Source: Wylensekiella montiformis (lineage in GTDB: Bacteria > Bacillota > Negativicutes > Selenomonadales > Selenomonadaceae). Taken from it: 64,000 bases of DNA. Within the stretch, counting starts at the first letter, position 1, and every line of letters begins with the position of its first letter. The notes below the pieces were generated by a model. That model searched no databases, was not told the origin of the DNA, and saw only the letters and a list, made by a program, of their open reading frames with translations. Shown here in pieces: positions 7,548 to 16,911 of the stretch. The DNA lies in assembly GCF_009697385.1 (NCBI RefSeq), contig NZ_VUNL01000005.1, forward strand, positions 1 through 64,000, given 5' to 3'. Both the position numbers and the translations under genes were made by a program.

Positions 7548-9014
7548 ATGGAAAAGAGGGACAGACTGGATCTGTTCTGGGTGCTGATGGGCCGGATGGC
7601 CGCGGTCATGGGGTTGGCGCTGCTGATTCCCATGACCGCGGCATGGATTTGGTCGGAGCCGGAATACCGCCTTTTTCCTTTGCCTGCCGGCATCGCTCTG
7701 CTGCTCGGCAGCTTTATGATGTGGCTGGGACGGGATCATATGCGCCAGCTCACGACCAGAGAGGGCGCGCTGTTCATGGTTCTGGTCTGGCCGCTTATGG
7801 GTATAATCGGCTTGCTGCCGTATTATCTGTCCGGGCTGCTTCCGGATCCCGCGTCTGCTTTTTTTGAAAGCATTTCTTCGTTGACGACGACCGGCCTTTC
7901 CTGCCTGCCCTTTGAACGGGAAGGGCTGCCGCATGCCCTTCTGCTGTGGCACAGTATCATGAGCTGGCTGGGCGGATTAAATTTCATCGTCATACTGGTC
8001 ACGGTGCTGCCGCAGGTCAGCGGCTGCTTTGGCCTTACCTTGTCGGCGCGGCAGACCATCTTCTTCAGCCCCGTCTGGAATCGTATGGCGCGCTCCGTCC
8101 GGCAGGGTGCCGGTGTCTACGGCGGCCTGACCCTTTTGGCGGCTGTCCTGTTTTTTCTGGCCGGGCTTTCGCCGGCCGATGCCCTGATGCGCGCGATGAT
8201 GACGCTTTCATCGAGCGGCGGAAGTTCGATGCATTCGTTTCTTTTTTATGATAACGGACTGCTGGAACTTGCGGCCGGCTTTGCGATGCTGTTGTCGGGG
8301 CTGAATCTGTTGCTCTGCTGGAAAGCATGGCACAGCCGGTCCCTCTGGTTGCTCTGGCAGGATGCGGAGCTTCGCGCTTTTCTCGCCGTTCTGCTGGCCG
8401 CGGGGCTGGCCGTATCGGTTCATCTTTACCTCAGGGGGCTTTATGGGCCGGACGAGAGCCTGCGGTACGGTCTTTTTCAGGCGCTGTCGTTCCTGTCGAC
8501 CAATGGATTTGCTTCGGCTCCGTTCTGGACTTGGCCGGATTTTGACCGGTATGTGCTGTTTCTGCTGGTCTTTGTCGGCGGCTGTATCGGGTCGGCGGCA
8601 GGCGGACTCAAGGTCATGCGCCTGATGGTGCTGCTGCGCATGGCGCGGGCCGAGCTGCACCGGACGCTTCATCCTCATATGGTGGTCAGTGTCCGGCTGG
8701 ATGGGCTGCCGGTCGGCGCCAAGATCGCGGGACGCATTTTGGCCTTTTTCTTTCTTTATATGCTGATCTTTGTTCTGTTTTCTCTGCTGATTTCCCTGAC
8801 GGGCATCACGCTGATGCAGGCGATGGGCGTTGCCGCCGGATGTTTGACGAGTACCGGGTCGACGGCGGCTCTGTTTGGGCTGGAAAGCCTGCATTTTCTG
8901 CCCGCCTGGGCGAAGCTGGTCTGCAGTATTCTTATGGTGCTGGGCCGTGTGGAAATTTTTTCGTTTCTTATTTTGCTGGATGCCGGGACGCATCTCCTGC
9001 GCAGAAGATGGTAA
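7548..9014 (+). CDS. TrkH-type potassium channel subunit (first of two)
   Basis: This 488-residue polytopic membrane protein of the TrkH/KtrB superfamily has four pore loops with selectivity-filter segments resembling TTTGLS, SSSGGSS, STNGFAS and TSTGSTA. It starts at ATG 7548, 12 nt after trkA. It differs from its downstream paralogue in lacking the usual GGLGI and acidic/PGP segment after pore loop 1 (it has GGLNFIV). It may therefore be a divergent partner subunit or have altered gating. The family assignment is firm; the division of labour with the second copy is unknown. Confidence 0.88.
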   Translation: MEKRDRLDLFWVLMGRMAAVMGLALLIPMTAAWIWSEPEYRLFPLPAGIALLLGSFMMWLGRDHMRQLTTREGALFMVLVWPLMGIIGLLPYYLSGLLPDPASAFFESISSLTTTGLSCLPFEREGLPHALLLWHSIMSWLGGLNFIVILVTVLPQVSGCFGLTLSARQTIFFSPVWNRMARSVRQGAGVYGGLTLLAAVLFFLAGLSPADALMRAMMTLSSSGGSSMHSFLFYDNGLLELAAGFAMLLSGLNLLLCWKAWHSRSLWLLWQDAELRAFLAVLLAAGLAVSVHLYLRGLYGPDESLRYGLFQALSFLSTNGFASAPFWTWPDFDRYVLFLLVFVGGCIGSAAGGLKVMRLMVLLRMARAELHRTLHPHMVVSVRLDGLPVGAKIAGRILAFFFLYMLIFVLFSLLISLTGITLMQAMGVAAGCLTSTGSTAALFGLESLHFLPAWAKLVCSILMVLGRVEIFSFLILLDAGTHLLRRRW

Positions 9015-9017
9015 GCT

Positions 9018-10469
9018 ATGAATTTTCGAATCGTTTGTTACATTCTCGGCCGGTTGATTATGGCCGAAGCGATCATATTGCTGATTCCGCTCGTTATGGC
9101 ATGGTGGGGGCGGGAGCCGAGCCTGACGGCCTTTTTGCTTTCCCTGCTGACTGCGGCTGGGACCGGCGGCTTTTTGCTCTGGAACGGACGCGTGCAGGTC
9201 GACCAGCTGACCATGCGCGAGGGCATCGCCGTCACGGGGCTGGGTTGGATTCTTGCTACGGCGCTGGGGATGCTCCCTTATGTCTGCGGCGGCTACCTCG
9301 GCGTGCTGGATGCGCTGTTTGAAAGCATTTCGGGCTTTACCGGGACGGGCGCGACGGTCATGGAACAGCTGGCGGACAAGCCGTCGAGCATTCTGTTCTG
9401 GCGTATGATGACGCACTGGTTCGGCGGTCTGGGCATCATCGTTATTTTTATCGCGCTTCTGCCGCAGACCGGTCAGAGCACCGTTTATATGTACAATGCG
9501 GAAACGACGGGGCCGACCCGCGAGCGCGTGCTGCCGCGGCTGCGGGATATGACAAAAGCATTGTTCAGCATCTATCTTTTGTTTACATTTCTGGCTTTCT
9601 GGGTCTATTTGTTCTGCGGCCTGATGCCGATGGATGCGCTGACGCATGCCATGAGCACCATCGGAACCGGCGGATTCTCGACCTATGATGACAATGCGAT
9701 GCATTTTGACAGCATGCCGCTGGAAGGGTGGATGACCTTCTTTATGATTCTGGCCGGCGGAAATTTCGGCCTGTATTATCGCGTCTGGCGAAAAGGTCCG
9801 GGCGTTCTGCGCCGCAATACGGAGTTTAAAGCGTATCTTGCCATGGAATTGCTGGCGATGCTGCTGATCACACTGAACCTGATGTATGGCATGGGGCTTG
9901 ACCCCGGACAGGCCTTCCGCTATGCGAGCTTTCAGGTCGGCTCGATTTCGACGACGGGCTTTGTATCGGCGGATTTCGATCAGTGGCCGGGGTTTTCCAA
10001 GGGGATCCTGCTCGTCCTGATGATCTGCGGCGGCTGCGCCGGCTCCACGGCAGGCGGGATGAAGGTATCCCGCATGGTGCTGCTGGTCCGGAATGCCTGG
10101 GCTATCGTCCATCAGAAAATATCGCCGCGCCGCGTTGTCGAGGTACGCATGAATGGCAGCAAGGTGGATGCGGAAGTGCTGCTGCGCGTCGGTCAGTTTT
10201 TTTTCCTGTATATCCTGTTTATTGTATTTTGGGCCTTGCTGCTTACAGCTGACGGACTGAGCTGCTTTGATGCGATCAGCATCAGCGTCACGACGATGGG
10301 AAGTGTGGGGCCGGCCTTCGGGATTGCCGGAGCAACCTGCACGTATGCGGGCCTTTCCGTATTTGCCAAGAGCATCCTGTGTATTGCGATGCTGCTCGGT
10401 CGTTTGGAGATGTTTACGCTGCTGGTCATGCTGTCGCCGGATTTCTGGCAAAAGGGAAGCCGTTGGTGA
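9018..10469 (+). CDS. trkH: TrkH potassium uptake channel subunit (second of two)
   Basis: This 483-residue channel subunit is closer to canonical TrkH: after the first pore loop (TGTGAT) it has HWFGGLGIIVIFIALLP and a following ETTGP element, and the other filter segments are IGTGGFS, STTGFVS and TTMGSVG. K+ ions pass through the four-fold pseudo-symmetric pore under TrkA control. It starts 4 nt after the first trkH. The tandem arrangement points to duplication within the operon. Confidence 0.92.
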   Translation: MNFRIVCYILGRLIMAEAIILLIPLVMAWWGREPSLTAFLLSLLTAAGTGGFLLWNGRVQVDQLTMREGIAVTGLGWILATALGMLPYVCGGYLGVLDALFESISGFTGTGATVMEQLADKPSSILFWRMMTHWFGGLGIIVIFIALLPQTGQSTVYMYNAETTGPTRERVLPRLRDMTKALFSIYLLFTFLAFWVYLFCGLMPMDALTHAMSTIGTGGFSTYDDNAMHFDSMPLEGWMTFFMILAGGNFGLYYRVWRKGPGVLRRNTEFKAYLAMELLAMLLITLNLMYGMGLDPGQAFRYASFQVGSISTTGFVSADFDQWPGFSKGILLVLMICGGCAGSTAGGMKVSRMVLLVRNAWAIVHQKISPRRVVEVRMNGSKVDAEVLLRVGQFFFLYILFIVFWALLLTADGLSCFDAISISVTTMGSVGPAFGIAGATCTYAGLSVFAKSILCIAMLLGRLEMFTLLVMLSPDFWQKGSRW

Positions 10470-10487
10470 GAAAGGGAGTTGGGACTG

Positions 10488-11429
10488 GTGTTAAGTAATT
10501 TCTTTGTGGCGGTCGGCGCTGTAGTGCCGTTGTTCTGCCTGATGCTCATGGGTGTATTCGTCAAGCGGTCGAAGCTGATGACGGATGAGGAACTGGTCCA
10601 TACAAACCGTATGGTCTTTCGCGTGTTCTTTTTCTGCATGATGTTTTTCAATATCTATACGACGGATCTTGCCTCGACGGTGCGGCCAAAGCTCATGCTG
10701 TTCGGTGCCGGCGGCGTGCTGGCCGTCGCATTGATCGCGACATTGCTGGTCTGCTTCTTTGAGCCCTCCAACAAGCGCCGCGGCGCCATGATTCAGGCGA
10801 CGTTCCGCAGCAACTTTGTGCTCATGGGGATTCCGCTGGTAGGCAACATCTTCGGCGACGATCATCTGGCTATCCCGACGATGATGATTGCGATCATCGT
10901 GCCGATTTACAATATCGTATCCGTGTTCATATTGGAAACCTTTCGCGGCGGCCGGTTTTATCTGCCGGGCATTTTGCTTGGCGTACTGAAGAATCCGATG
11001 ATTCTCGGCGCGCTTACGGCCGTGGCGTTTCTGGTGCTGGGCATCCCCGTACCCAAGCCTGTGCTGAAGCCAATCGGTCAGGTTGCGGCGGCCACGACGC
11101 CGGTCGCGCTGATCATTCTCGGCGCATCGTTCAAGGGCGGCAGCTTTCATGCGCATCTGCCGCAGCTCGCTGCCTGCGTTCTTGCCCGTCTGCTCATCGT
11201 TCCCGGCATCATGCTCGGGCTGGCGGTTTATCTCGGCTTTCGGGATATGGAGCTCATTACGCTGCTGGCCATCTTCGCCTCGCCTTGCGCCGTAGCCGGA
11301 TTTGCCATGGCACAGCAGATGGGAAGCGATGCGGATCTGGCGGGGAACTGCGTGGTCTATACCAGCGCCTTTTCCTGCCTGACGCTGTTCGGCTGGGTGC
11401 TGGCGCTCAAGACGCTCGGCTTGTTCTGA
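10488..11429 (+). CDS. AEC (auxin efflux carrier) family transporter
   Basis: This 313-residue membrane protein has about ten helices in two inverted halves (LMGVFVKRSKLMTDEELVHTNRMVFRVF in the first; PKPVLKPIGQVAAATTPVALIILGASF in the second), the PF03547 pattern. Bacterial AEC proteins move malate, malonate or other carboxylates. I prefer GTG 10488, which has GGGAG at a normal distance; an in-frame TTG at 10479 is too close to it. It sits 18 nt after trkH and may be co-transcribed. The substrate is unknown. Confidence 0.85.
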   Translation: MLSNFFVAVGAVVPLFCLMLMGVFVKRSKLMTDEELVHTNRMVFRVFFFCMMFFNIYTTDLASTVRPKLMLFGAGGVLAVALIATLLVCFFEPSNKRRGAMIQATFRSNFVLMGIPLVGNIFGDDHLAIPTMMIAIIVPIYNIVSVFILETFRGGRFYLPGILLGVLKNPMILGALTAVAFLVLGIPVPKPVLKPIGQVAAATTPVALIILGASFKGGSFHAHLPQLAACVLARLLIVPGIMLGLAVYLGFRDMELITLLAIFASPCAVAGFAMAQQMGSDADLAGNCVVYTSAFSCLTLFGWVLALKTLGLF

Positions 11430-11451
11430 GCGAACAAAACAGGTTTTACGC

Positions 11452-11498
11452 AAAACACCCCGGCATGGTTGTATATCAACTATGCCGGGGTGTTTTGG
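11452..11498. terminator. Bidirectional terminator
   Basis: Perfect 15-bp stem (AAAACACCCCGGCAT and complement) with flanking A and T runs, between the convergent AEC and glycerate kinase genes. Confidence 0.92.
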
Positions 11499-11512
11499 TT
11501 TGGGGGATGAAT

Positions 11513-12661
11513 TCAATCACGAAGCAGACGGATCAGCTGCGTGACGGTCTGGCGGAGGTTTTGCCGCGCTGTTTTTTCTTCCATGGCCTCTTCCGCACGC
11601 ATAGGCAGATGGAGAATGGGGAAATAGGCGTCAATACCGTGTTCATTGACCGCTTCGGCATCCGGAAGGGCGCAGCCGCAGACTGCGACCGTGCGGATGC
11701 CGGGCCTCAGCTGGTGCGCGAGGGCGGCGATACCGGCCGGTCCCTTGCCCATCGCGGTCTGACGGTCCATGCGGCCTTCGCCGGTGATGAGAAGGTCGGC
11801 ATCCTTCAGCGCGTCGCGTACACCGATGGCTTCGAGGCAAAGCCGGCTTCCGGGGACCAGCTCGCCGCCAAGGAAAGTATGAAACGCAAACCCGAGTCCG
11901 CCGGCTGCACCCGCGCCGGGGTGTTTTATGCCGTGCTTTTTCTGTGCCGCCTCGGCGAGCTCTGCGAAATGACGGATGGACTGATCCATTGCTGCGACGA
12001 TTTCCGGCGTCGCACCCTTTTGCGGTCCAAATACGGCAGAGCAGCCGTCCGGGCCGCATAACGGGTTGGTCACGTCGCAGGCGATGCGGAACCGGCAGGT
12101 TTTCAGCCGGGGGTCTGCGCCGCTTCCGTCGATTGCGGCAATGTCAGCCAGATCCCTGCCGCAGATTCCCGCCGCAGAACCGTCCGCTTTGCGAAAGCGC
12201 CAGCCAAGGGCGGTCAGCATGCCGAGTCCGCAGTCGTTGGTGGCGCTGCCGCCGATCCCGATGATAAAATCCCGACAGCCATCGGATATGGCCTGCAGGA
12301 TGAGCTCACCAAGTCCGTATGTCGTGGTGTTCAGGGGATTTCGCTGCGTTGGCGGAACCATCGTGAGGCCCGCGGCATCTGCCATCTCGATGACGGCGGT
12401 ATGGGAATCCGGCAGCAGGCCGTAACGGCTTTTTACCGGTTTTTGCAGCGGGCCGGTGACGGTGGTGGGGATGATTTGTCCATGAAGCCCGTCCGTCAGC
12501 GCATCAACCGTACCCTCCCCGCCGTCTGCCAACGGGAAAATGTCGATGCGGGCGGAGGGAATCAGCTTCCGGCATGCCTCGGCAGCGGTTTTTCCGGCTT
12601 CCATCGAGGAAAGGCTTCCCTTGAAGGAATCTACGGCGATAACGATATGCTTGAGTTTCAT
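11513..12661 (-). CDS. garK: Glycerate 2-kinase (GarK/GlxK family)
   Basis: This 382-residue cytosolic kinase phosphorylates D-glycerate. Family motifs include VAVDSFKGSLSS near the start, ADGGEGTVDAL (~45-55), GIGGSATNDCG (~135-145) and TGEGRMDRQTAMGKGP near residue 290. Start ATG 12661 follows TAGGAGG. It is 11 nt downstream of a GntP permease in the same operon, with a CdaR-like regulator beyond. The set suggests uptake of an aldonate, aldarate or glycerate and channelling to phosphoglycerate. The 2- versus 3-phosphate product follows the family and is not shown by the sequence. Confidence 0.94.
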   Translation of the reverse strand: MKLKHIVIAVDSFKGSLSSMEAGKTAAEACRKLIPSARIDIFPLADGGEGTVDALTDGLHGQIIPTTVTGPLQKPVKSRYGLLPDSHTAVIEMADAAGLTMVPPTQRNPLNTTTYGLGELILQAISDGCRDFIIGIGGSATNDCGLGMLTALGWRFRKADGSAAGICGRDLADIAAIDGSGADPRLKTCRFRIACDVTNPLCGPDGCSAVFGPQKGATPEIVAAMDQSIRHFAELAEAAQKKHGIKHPGAGAAGGLGFAFHTFLGGELVPGSRLCLEAIGVRDALKDADLLITGEGRMDRQTAMGKGPAGIAALAHQLRPGIRTVAVCGCALPDAEAVNEHGIDAYFPILHLPMRAEEAMEEKTARQNLRQTVTQLIRLLRD

Positions 12662-12672
12662 GGCGATACCTC

Positions 12673-14067
12673 CTAACCGAGCAGGAAGAGCGAAGCCACC
12701 CAGATGGAGAGAATCGAGACGATACCGACGACCAGCGTCATCATCGTCTGGGTCCGATAGCCGCTTTGCGGCTCCATCCCGCTGAAATTCGTGACTACCC
12801 AGAAATAACTGTCATTGGCGTGGGAAACCGTCATGGCGCCGGCGCCGATCGCCATAACAGTCAGCAGCGCAGCCATTTCCGTATTGAGACCGAGCGCGGC
12901 CATCATCGAGGAAGGATCCGAGAACATGCCCATGATGCCGGCCGTCGTCGTGATTGCGACGGTCGAAGAACCCTGTGCTGTTTTCAGGATCGAGGAAATG
13001 ATGAAGGGGAAGAAGATGCCGACAGAAGCGAGGAACGCAGCGTTTTCCTTCATAAATTCGACGAATCCTGCGGCAGTGATGACTTTGCCGAGAACACCGC
13101 CGGCAGCTGTGATAAAAAGAATCGGTCCGACGGTTTTCAAGGTAGTCTCCGTCACATCGTAGAACTTATCCATCTTTCCGGTGGCGTACAGGACATAAAC
13201 CGCGAGCAGGACGCCGACCGACAGTGCGATGATCGGTGTGCCTAGGAAGCGGATGAGCTCCGGAACGGGGCCGGAAAGCTTCATCATGCTGACCACCGAG
13301 CCCAGCGCCATGAGCAGGATGGGCATGATGATCGGCGCAAACGAGGCCGCGGCGCTTGGCAGCGTACCGTATTCCGCGACAAGCTCTTCATACGTCTTGG
13401 TCATATCCTTCATATCAGCGGAGGCGTCGGTTTCCGATGTCGGTATATTCTTTTTGCCGATATAGAGGGAAAAGAGATAGGCGGCGATCAGGGCGGGGAC
13501 GGAAGCGATTACGCCGACCAGAATGACGGCGGCCAGATTATCAGCCAGACCGAGGGAGCCGGCGGCAGCGATCGGATCGGGCGTCGGCGGGATGAACACA
13601 TGCGAGGTGTAAAGACCGGCGGACAGCGCGACGGCCATACCGATCGGCGACGCTGTTTTCAGCTTCTGGCAGAGCGCCCTGCGGATCGGGTTCAGGATGA
13701 CAAATCCGCTGTCGCAGAAAACAGGGATGGAGACGATCCAGCCCATGAGCATGATCGCCAGCTGAGGATGCTTTTCCCCTACGCAGCGGATGACCACATC
13801 AGCCAGCCGGATCGCGGCCCCCGTGCGCTCCAGAATCAGCCCGATGAGCGCGCCGAGGATGATGACGATGCCGATGCTGGCGAATGTGCCGGAAAATCCG
13901 GCGCCGATGATGCCGGGGATCTTTCCCAGCGGCAGACCGACTACAATGGCCAGCAGCAGCGAAGTCCCCATGAGGGACAGGAAGGGATGGATGCGGAACT
14001 TGGAGATGGCCACGATCATGAGCACGATGGCCAGCGCAAAGACAATGAGCAAAGGAATGCCAGTCAT
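12673..14067 (-). CDS. GntP family gluconate/glycerate:H+ symporter
   Basis: This 464-residue membrane permease of the GntP family has about twelve to fourteen helices. Typical stretches are ILGALIGLILERTGAA, SIPVFCDSGFVILNPI and AQGSSTVAITTTAGIM. I chose ATG 14067 because AAGGAGG lies 7 nt upstream; the reading frame extends 12 codons further without a signal. It is in an operon with glycerate kinase, so glycerate or a sugar acid that yields it is the likely cargo. Confidence 0.93.
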   Translation of the reverse strand: MTGIPLLIVFALAIVLMIVAISKFRIHPFLSLMGTSLLLAIVVGLPLGKIPGIIGAGFSGTFASIGIVIILGALIGLILERTGAAIRLADVVIRCVGEKHPQLAIMLMGWIVSIPVFCDSGFVILNPIRRALCQKLKTASPIGMAVALSAGLYTSHVFIPPTPDPIAAAGSLGLADNLAAVILVGVIASVPALIAAYLFSLYIGKKNIPTSETDASADMKDMTKTYEELVAEYGTLPSAAASFAPIIMPILLMALGSVVSMMKLSGPVPELIRFLGTPIIALSVGVLLAVYVLYATGKMDKFYDVTETTLKTVGPILFITAAGGVLGKVITAAGFVEFMKENAAFLASVGIFFPFIISSILKTAQGSSTVAITTTAGIMGMFSDPSSMMAALGLNTEMAALLTVMAIGAGAMTVSHANDSYFWVVTNFSGMEPQSGYRTQTMMTLVVGIVSILSIWVASLFLLG

Positions 14068-14136
14068 GATAAAACCTCCTTCGAAATCCAATGATGATAC
14101 CATTTATTCTTTCAATTTACAGAAAAATTTTAACAT

Positions 14137-14186
14137 AGAAAAAACGAGAAATATATGTTTTTGACAACATGTATTTCTCGTTTTTT
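14137..14186 (-). terminator. Terminator of the cdaR-like gene
   Basis: Inverted repeat with 19-nt arms (18 of 19 paired; AAAACGAGAAATATATGTT versus complement) and T runs on both sides. It separates cdaR from the gntP operon downstream on the minus strand. Confidence 0.85.
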
Positions 14187-14202
14187 CTGTTACGTGTACT
14201 AT

Positions 14203-15339
14203 TCACAGCGACTGCTGGAGCAGATGAAGATCCTGATAAAAGTAGATGACGAGATAAAACACGGCGCTGTTGCGCAGAGATCGGGGATCATATCCCGTGC
14301 GCTGCGCGATCTTGCGCAGGTGAAGCTGGAGCGTATTTTTATGGATGAACAGCGCGGCGGCTGCCCGCTCAATGGAGCCGTCATGCTCAAAAAAGACCTC
14401 CAGCGTGTGAATGGCCTCCTGCAGCTCCTGTTCGCTATAGTCGGAAAAGATTTTATGGATGTAGGCGTGCTTGGTCTTGTCGGGAATATCATCGGCAAAG
14501 ATTTCCATGTTAATCTGATCGTAAAATTTGATAAAGACATTCCCTTTGCGCAGACAGGAAAGCAGCGCCTTCTGTGCTTCCCGCGCGGCCGTGTGAAGCT
14601 GGACCGCATCGGCGTGGAAGTTGTCGATGCCGATGCAGACGGGCAGTGCCGGTGCGGTCATCCCGCGAAGCTGCTGTGCAAAGTCCAGCAGGCTGTCCTG
14701 CCGCTGGCTGCGGGTCAGAAGGAACAGGGCGGTACGCGTCTGACAGGAAAGAATCGTGTGATCGATCTGCCGCGCCCGCTGCGCGATGGCTGCATAACTC
14801 TGCGCGAGGGGGACATCGGGCTGTCCCGGCAGCAGTCCGACCGCGAGAACCCGGCGGGGAATCCGGAGATCGATGCCGAGCGCGGCGGCCTGCTCCACGG
14901 TTTCATTGTTGACAAAGGTTTCGCTGCGCATCAGCAGATCGCTCAAAATTTGCTGGCGCTGATGCTCCTGTCTGGCCTGCTGCCAGGTCAGACGCTGATC
15001 GCGGACGATGAGCTCCGTCATTTTCCGGATGACCTGAGCCAGCGGCAGAATATCCTCATAAGCTCCGGTGATGCCCAGCACACCGATGGGTTCGCCGTCC
15101 ACGCGCAGGATGAAATTCGTGCCGGGCCGCGCTCCCGGATATTCCGTGCGGCTGTAAATGCGCAGCTCGTCGAGATTTTCCTGAATGACCCGGGCCGCAC
15201 CGCCATGAAACGTACCGATCCGTTGCGTATCCGTACTGGCGATAATGATGCCGCGCTTATTGAACAGATTGATTTTCTGCGGCAGGACGCTGTTGATTTC
15301 CCGGACGATTTCCCGCGCATTATACTCCTGCAGTTCCAT
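14203..15339 (-). CDS. cdaR: Sugar diacid utilisation regulator (CdaR family)
   Basis: This 378-residue activator has an N-terminal diacid-recognition domain (residues ~1-135; FNKRGIIIASTDTQRIGTFH) and a C-terminal PucR-type helix-turn-helix (~320-375; AAAALFIHKNTLQLHLRKIA). In E. coli, CdaR turns on galactarate, glucarate and glycerate genes. Here it lies immediately upstream of gntP-glycerate kinase on the same strand, so it probably controls them. ATG 15339 is preceded by AAAAGGAG. Confidence 0.92.
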   Translation of the reverse strand: MELQEYNAREIVREINSVLPQKINLFNKRGIIIASTDTQRIGTFHGGAARVIQENLDELRIYSRTEYPGARPGTNFILRVDGEPIGVLGITGAYEDILPLAQVIRKMTELIVRDQRLTWQQARQEHQRQQILSDLLMRSETFVNNETVEQAAALGIDLRIPRRVLAVGLLPGQPDVPLAQSYAAIAQRARQIDHTILSCQTRTALFLLTRSQRQDSLLDFAQQLRGMTAPALPVCIGIDNFHADAVQLHTAAREAQKALLSCLRKGNVFIKFYDQINMEIFADDIPDKTKHAYIHKIFSDYSEQELQEAIHTLEVFFEHDGSIERAAAALFIHKNTLQLHLRKIAQRTGYDPRSLRNSAVFYLVIYFYQDLHLLQQSL

Positions 15340-15523
15340 GCCCTTCTCCTTTTGACGCGTATAGATTGACAGCGGGCGCCGGTCCTCTTTTTCCCAAGAG
15401 AATCGGCAGGCCACCCGCTGCTTTCATTATAAAAGCTTCGCGCGTCCTTGGCAAAGAGGCAGACGCCATTTCCCGGTATTGCCGTCTATACTTTGCGTTT
15501 CATCCCGCTGGGAAATGCAATGA

Positions 15524-15567
15524 GACCCGCTGGTTCCCTTTTTATTGAGGAGCAGCGGGTCCTTTTT
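15524..15567 (+). terminator. Hairpin with T tract
   Basis: The stem GACCCGCTG / CAGCGGGTC is followed by CTTTTT on the plus strand. It lies between two minus-strand genes, so its orientation is odd; it may still act as the 3' hairpin of the PPC-domain gene. Confidence 0.5.
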
Positions 15568-15570
15568 GGC

Positions 15571-15993
15571 TTAGAATTTCCAGATGTTCAGTCCCGTTTC
15601 GGGGCTTTTGCGGCGGTCGATGCTGCCGGAAAGTTTCGTGATGATGATTTCCGCGGTGGCACTGATGACGGCTTCGTTGAGATGCCCGCCGTGGGCCAGA
15701 CCTTTTTCATCACCGACGGTGATATGGAAGTGGCTGTAGGGGTTCTCTTCCATCGTGTCAATCGTGCCGGTCAGCGAGAGCATTTCAAACGCGCCCTCGA
15801 GCGTGTTGGCCTGATAGTGTTGCGCGGGTACGTTGTAGACGCCCATGACGACCTTTTTGACGGCGCCAAGCCCCTGAACCATGGCCAGCTGGATGGTTTC
15901 TTCTTTTGCGACCTGCATCAGCGAGGCGACGATTTCATCGCCGGGGTCGAGCCGCACGAGGATGTGCTGCTTGTCGATGTTTTTATATTCCAT
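15571..15993 (-). CDS. PPC/DUF296 domain protein
   Basis: This 140-residue single-domain protein matches the PPC (PCC, DUF296) fold: GDEIVASLMQVAKEE near the start, GLGAVKKVVMGVYN (~40-55), and the His cluster SHFHITVGDEKG plus AHGGHLNEA (~85-105), which forms the trimer's metal-site-like region. Bacterial members are soluble trimers of unclear function, with some roles in DNA binding. Start ATG 15993 follows GGGAGGG. Confidence 0.88.
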   Translation of the reverse strand: MEYKNIDKQHILVRLDPGDEIVASLMQVAKEETIQLAMVQGLGAVKKVVMGVYNVPAQHYQANTLEGAFEMLSLTGTIDTMEENPYSHFHITVGDEKGLAHGGHLNEAVISATAEIIITKLSGSIDRRKSPETGLNIWKF

Positions 15994-16097
15994 AGCGATC
16001 CCTCCTGCCTGAACCATTCGCCCTTTCCGGATAAAATCCTGCCGGGAAAGGATACGGGCAAGCAGAAAATACCGTATAATACAGACAGGAGTGGCTT

Positions 16098-16211
16098 ATG
16101 GAACTTCGCGTACTCAAATATTTTCTGGCCGTTGCCCGCTACCGAAATATCACGCGGGCGGCGGAGGAGCTGCATCTGACGCAGCCGACGATCTCGCGGC
16201 AGCTGCAGGAG
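16098..16211 (+). pseudogene. LysR regulator relic (HTH only)
   Basis: A normal start (ATG 16098 behind GGAG) and 38 codons of a LysR helix-turn-helix are intact, including FLAVARYRNITRAAEELHLTQ and TISRQLQE. The sequence then breaks abruptly inside the HTH, exactly where the 3' end of the convergent membrane-protein gene begins (stop at 16215). The whole effector domain is missing. The reading frame continues only as antisense of the neighbour. It is most similar in view to the LysR at 24070. Confidence 0.85.
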
Positions 16212-16214
16212 TCC

Positions 16215-16724
16215 TTAATAAGCGTCATGTTCTGTCAGGGCGTGTGTCCGGCGCAGCAGAATGTGTGCGAGCAGCAGGCCGAGTACGCCTGTCACGATCT
16301 GCGGCCAGCTCATCATGAAGCTGAGCAGCGCGGCAAGCGGTGCAGGCAGGGCGAACAGATTAAGGACGAGCTGCGTCCCGGCGTAGAGCAGCGCCGCCTT
16401 GAGAACGGGCGCCGCAAAAACGCCGCGTCCCCGCAGATAGAATACCGCCAGCTGAAAGGCCATATTGCCGAGCGCCACGACAGGCACCATAGGAAGGACA
16501 GGCAGCTGCCCCTGCCAAAACGCGCCGACCGGCAAAGCGGCTCCGATCACGAGCGCCCAGCGCGTGCGCGTCGACCGCACCGCCATCGCCATCACGGCAT
16601 TGAGCAGGCTGCCGATCAAAAACATCTGCACAGGCCCCGGAATCATCGGCAGAAAAAGGCGCAGTCCCTGCAGGATAAGTGCCAGCGCGAGAAAAAACGA
16701 TAAGCGCAGCCATGCAATCTGCAT
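16215..16724 (-). CDS. ECF-transporter S-component-like membrane protein
   Basis: This 169-residue, very hydrophobic protein has about five to six helices (LSFFLALALILQGLRLFLP, PGPVQMFLIGSLLNAVMAMA, PVLPMVPVVALGNMAFQLAVF). The PG-x-VQ segment after helix one and the overall size resemble substrate-binding S components of ECF vitamin transporters. ATG 16724 has AAAGGGA upstream; the frame extends 23 codons further without a signal. No ECF ATPases are adjacent. The substrate is unknown and the family call is moderate. Confidence 0.6.
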   Translation of the reverse strand: MQIAWLRLSFFLALALILQGLRLFLPMIPGPVQMFLIGSLLNAVMAMAVRSTRTRWALVIGAALPVGAFWQGQLPVLPMVPVVALGNMAFQLAVFYLRGRGVFAAPVLKAALLYAGTQLVLNLFALPAPLAALLSFMMSWPQIVTGVLGLLLAHILLRRTHALTEHDAY

Positions 16725-16911
16725 CCGATTCTCATCCCTTTCTATTTCACACTTCCTCCGGCAATTTGCCGGGGGTACGTTCACGAAAAACACGGTATGA
16801 TTATAGCATCGTCTCTAAAGCAGGACAAGGCGAAGTGCGGCTGCCATCCGCGTTCATTTAAAAGAAGGCAGGGCAAGCTCCCCAAGCAGCCTGACGGCAA
16901 CCGTCAGGCTG

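Noticed and set aside
6240-7952. A 570-codon frame opposite trkA
   Set aside because: Antisense of a well-defined gene, His/Arg/Gln-rich, with no start signal.
8208-10451. A 747-codon open frame on the minus strand opposite the two trkH genes
   Set aside because: It is exactly antisense to two well-supported membrane genes, its translation is rich in Arg, Gln and His with no domain, and it has no ribosome binding site. It is a by-product of codon bias.
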